Assembly (NCBI GenBank): GCA_002381695.1
Contig: DFXM01000012.1
Location: 6,933 to 43,755, forward strand
DNA from: Clostridium sp. UBA4108
GTDB lineage: Bacteria > Bacillota > Clostridia > Clostridiales > Clostridiaceae
Direction of reading: 5' to 3'
Length of the DNA stretch: 36,823 nucleotides
Shown: in pieces, positions 36,814 to 36,823 of the stretch
Layout of the letters: the number at the start of each line of letters is the position of its first letter
Position numbering within the stretch: position 1 is the stretch's first letter
The notes under the pieces: generated by a model
Databases searched by the model: none
What the model was told of the DNA's origin: nothing
The model's input: the letters and a program-made list of their open reading frames with translations, nothing else
Program-made: the position numbers and the translations under genes

Positions 36814-36823
36814 AATATAGTGT

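Noticed and set aside
1..36823. CRISPR array
   Set aside because: No regularly spaced direct repeats of 24-40 bp and no cas genes. The repeated sequences are dispersed spacer modules.
1..36823. tRNA or rRNA genes
   Set aside because: No cloverleaf with TTCRA arm or conserved rRNA segment was seen; the boxA-like blocks are only about 20-30 bases long.

Overview
The window looks like an accessory stretch of a low-GC Firmicutes chromosome, most likely a Clostridium of the sporogenes/botulinum kind. This rests on AT-rich codon use, strong GGAGG ribosome sites, families typical of clostridia (DUF1847, DUF3888, TIGR04104 zinc-ribbon proteins, a clostridial Cfr, an Lsa/CplR-like ABC-F) and long AT-rich spacers. 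No rRNA, tRNA, CRISPR array or complete insertion sequence was seen. Gene fragments are common and base composition changes from gene to gene: several genes are clearly GC-richer than their neighbours. This suggests repeated gain and loss of single genes.

Positions 1-10.3 kb hold a row of mostly single-gene units: M23 peptidase, two-motif SAM methyltransferase, APH-type kinase, AraC-acetyltransferase fusion, MerR/GyrI regulator, PNPOx-like flavoprotein, an unknown protein, DUF1847 protein and an ABM-domain protein. The spacers reuse one module: a short ACCGC/GCGGT hairpin, a TTCAC/GTGAA hairpin, a block resembling an rRNA boxA, and an extended -10 promoter (ACAAAATATGTTATAAT). Remnants of an acetyltransferase, an IS3-type transposase and other genes lie between them.

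Positions 10.3-18.3 kb contain small palindromic repeats, a degenerate glycine-riboswitch-like stretch, a zinc-ribbon membrane protein, an orphan rmlC, a methyltransferase, a double YdcZ-type transporter and an Rrf2 regulator. They also hold a RocR-like sigma-54 activator followed by an arginase-family gene. Their shared spacer carries two palindromic enhancer sites and a -24/-12 promoter, but the activator is frameshifted at an A7 run and the arginase has an in-frame stop.

Positions 18.3-29.8 kb hold an acetyltransferase, a malate/lactate dehydrogenase with a terminator in its 5' leader, and the most interesting part: an Lsa/CplR-type ABC-F gene followed by a Cfr 23S rRNA methyltransferase. 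Each is preceded by a short leader ORF. The two leader peptides are recognisably homologous (T-H-x2-L-H-x3-D-x2-G-x3-M-E-stop) and lie in RNAs that fold the same way with compensatory base changes. This looks like one antibiotic-sensing attenuator controlling two different ribosome-resistance mechanisms. VanZ-like, XRE-TPR, acetyltransferase and two-component/PepSY genes follow. They are bracketed by possible fragments of an ECF sigma gene and of its anti-sigma gene.

Positions 29.8-36.8 kb are more ordinary: a YtrA-type GntR repressor with two ABC-transporter genes and a clear palindromic operator, a DUF89 phosphatase-like gene, a NatAB-type ABC transporter behind a 29-bp palindrome, and a metallophosphoesterase.
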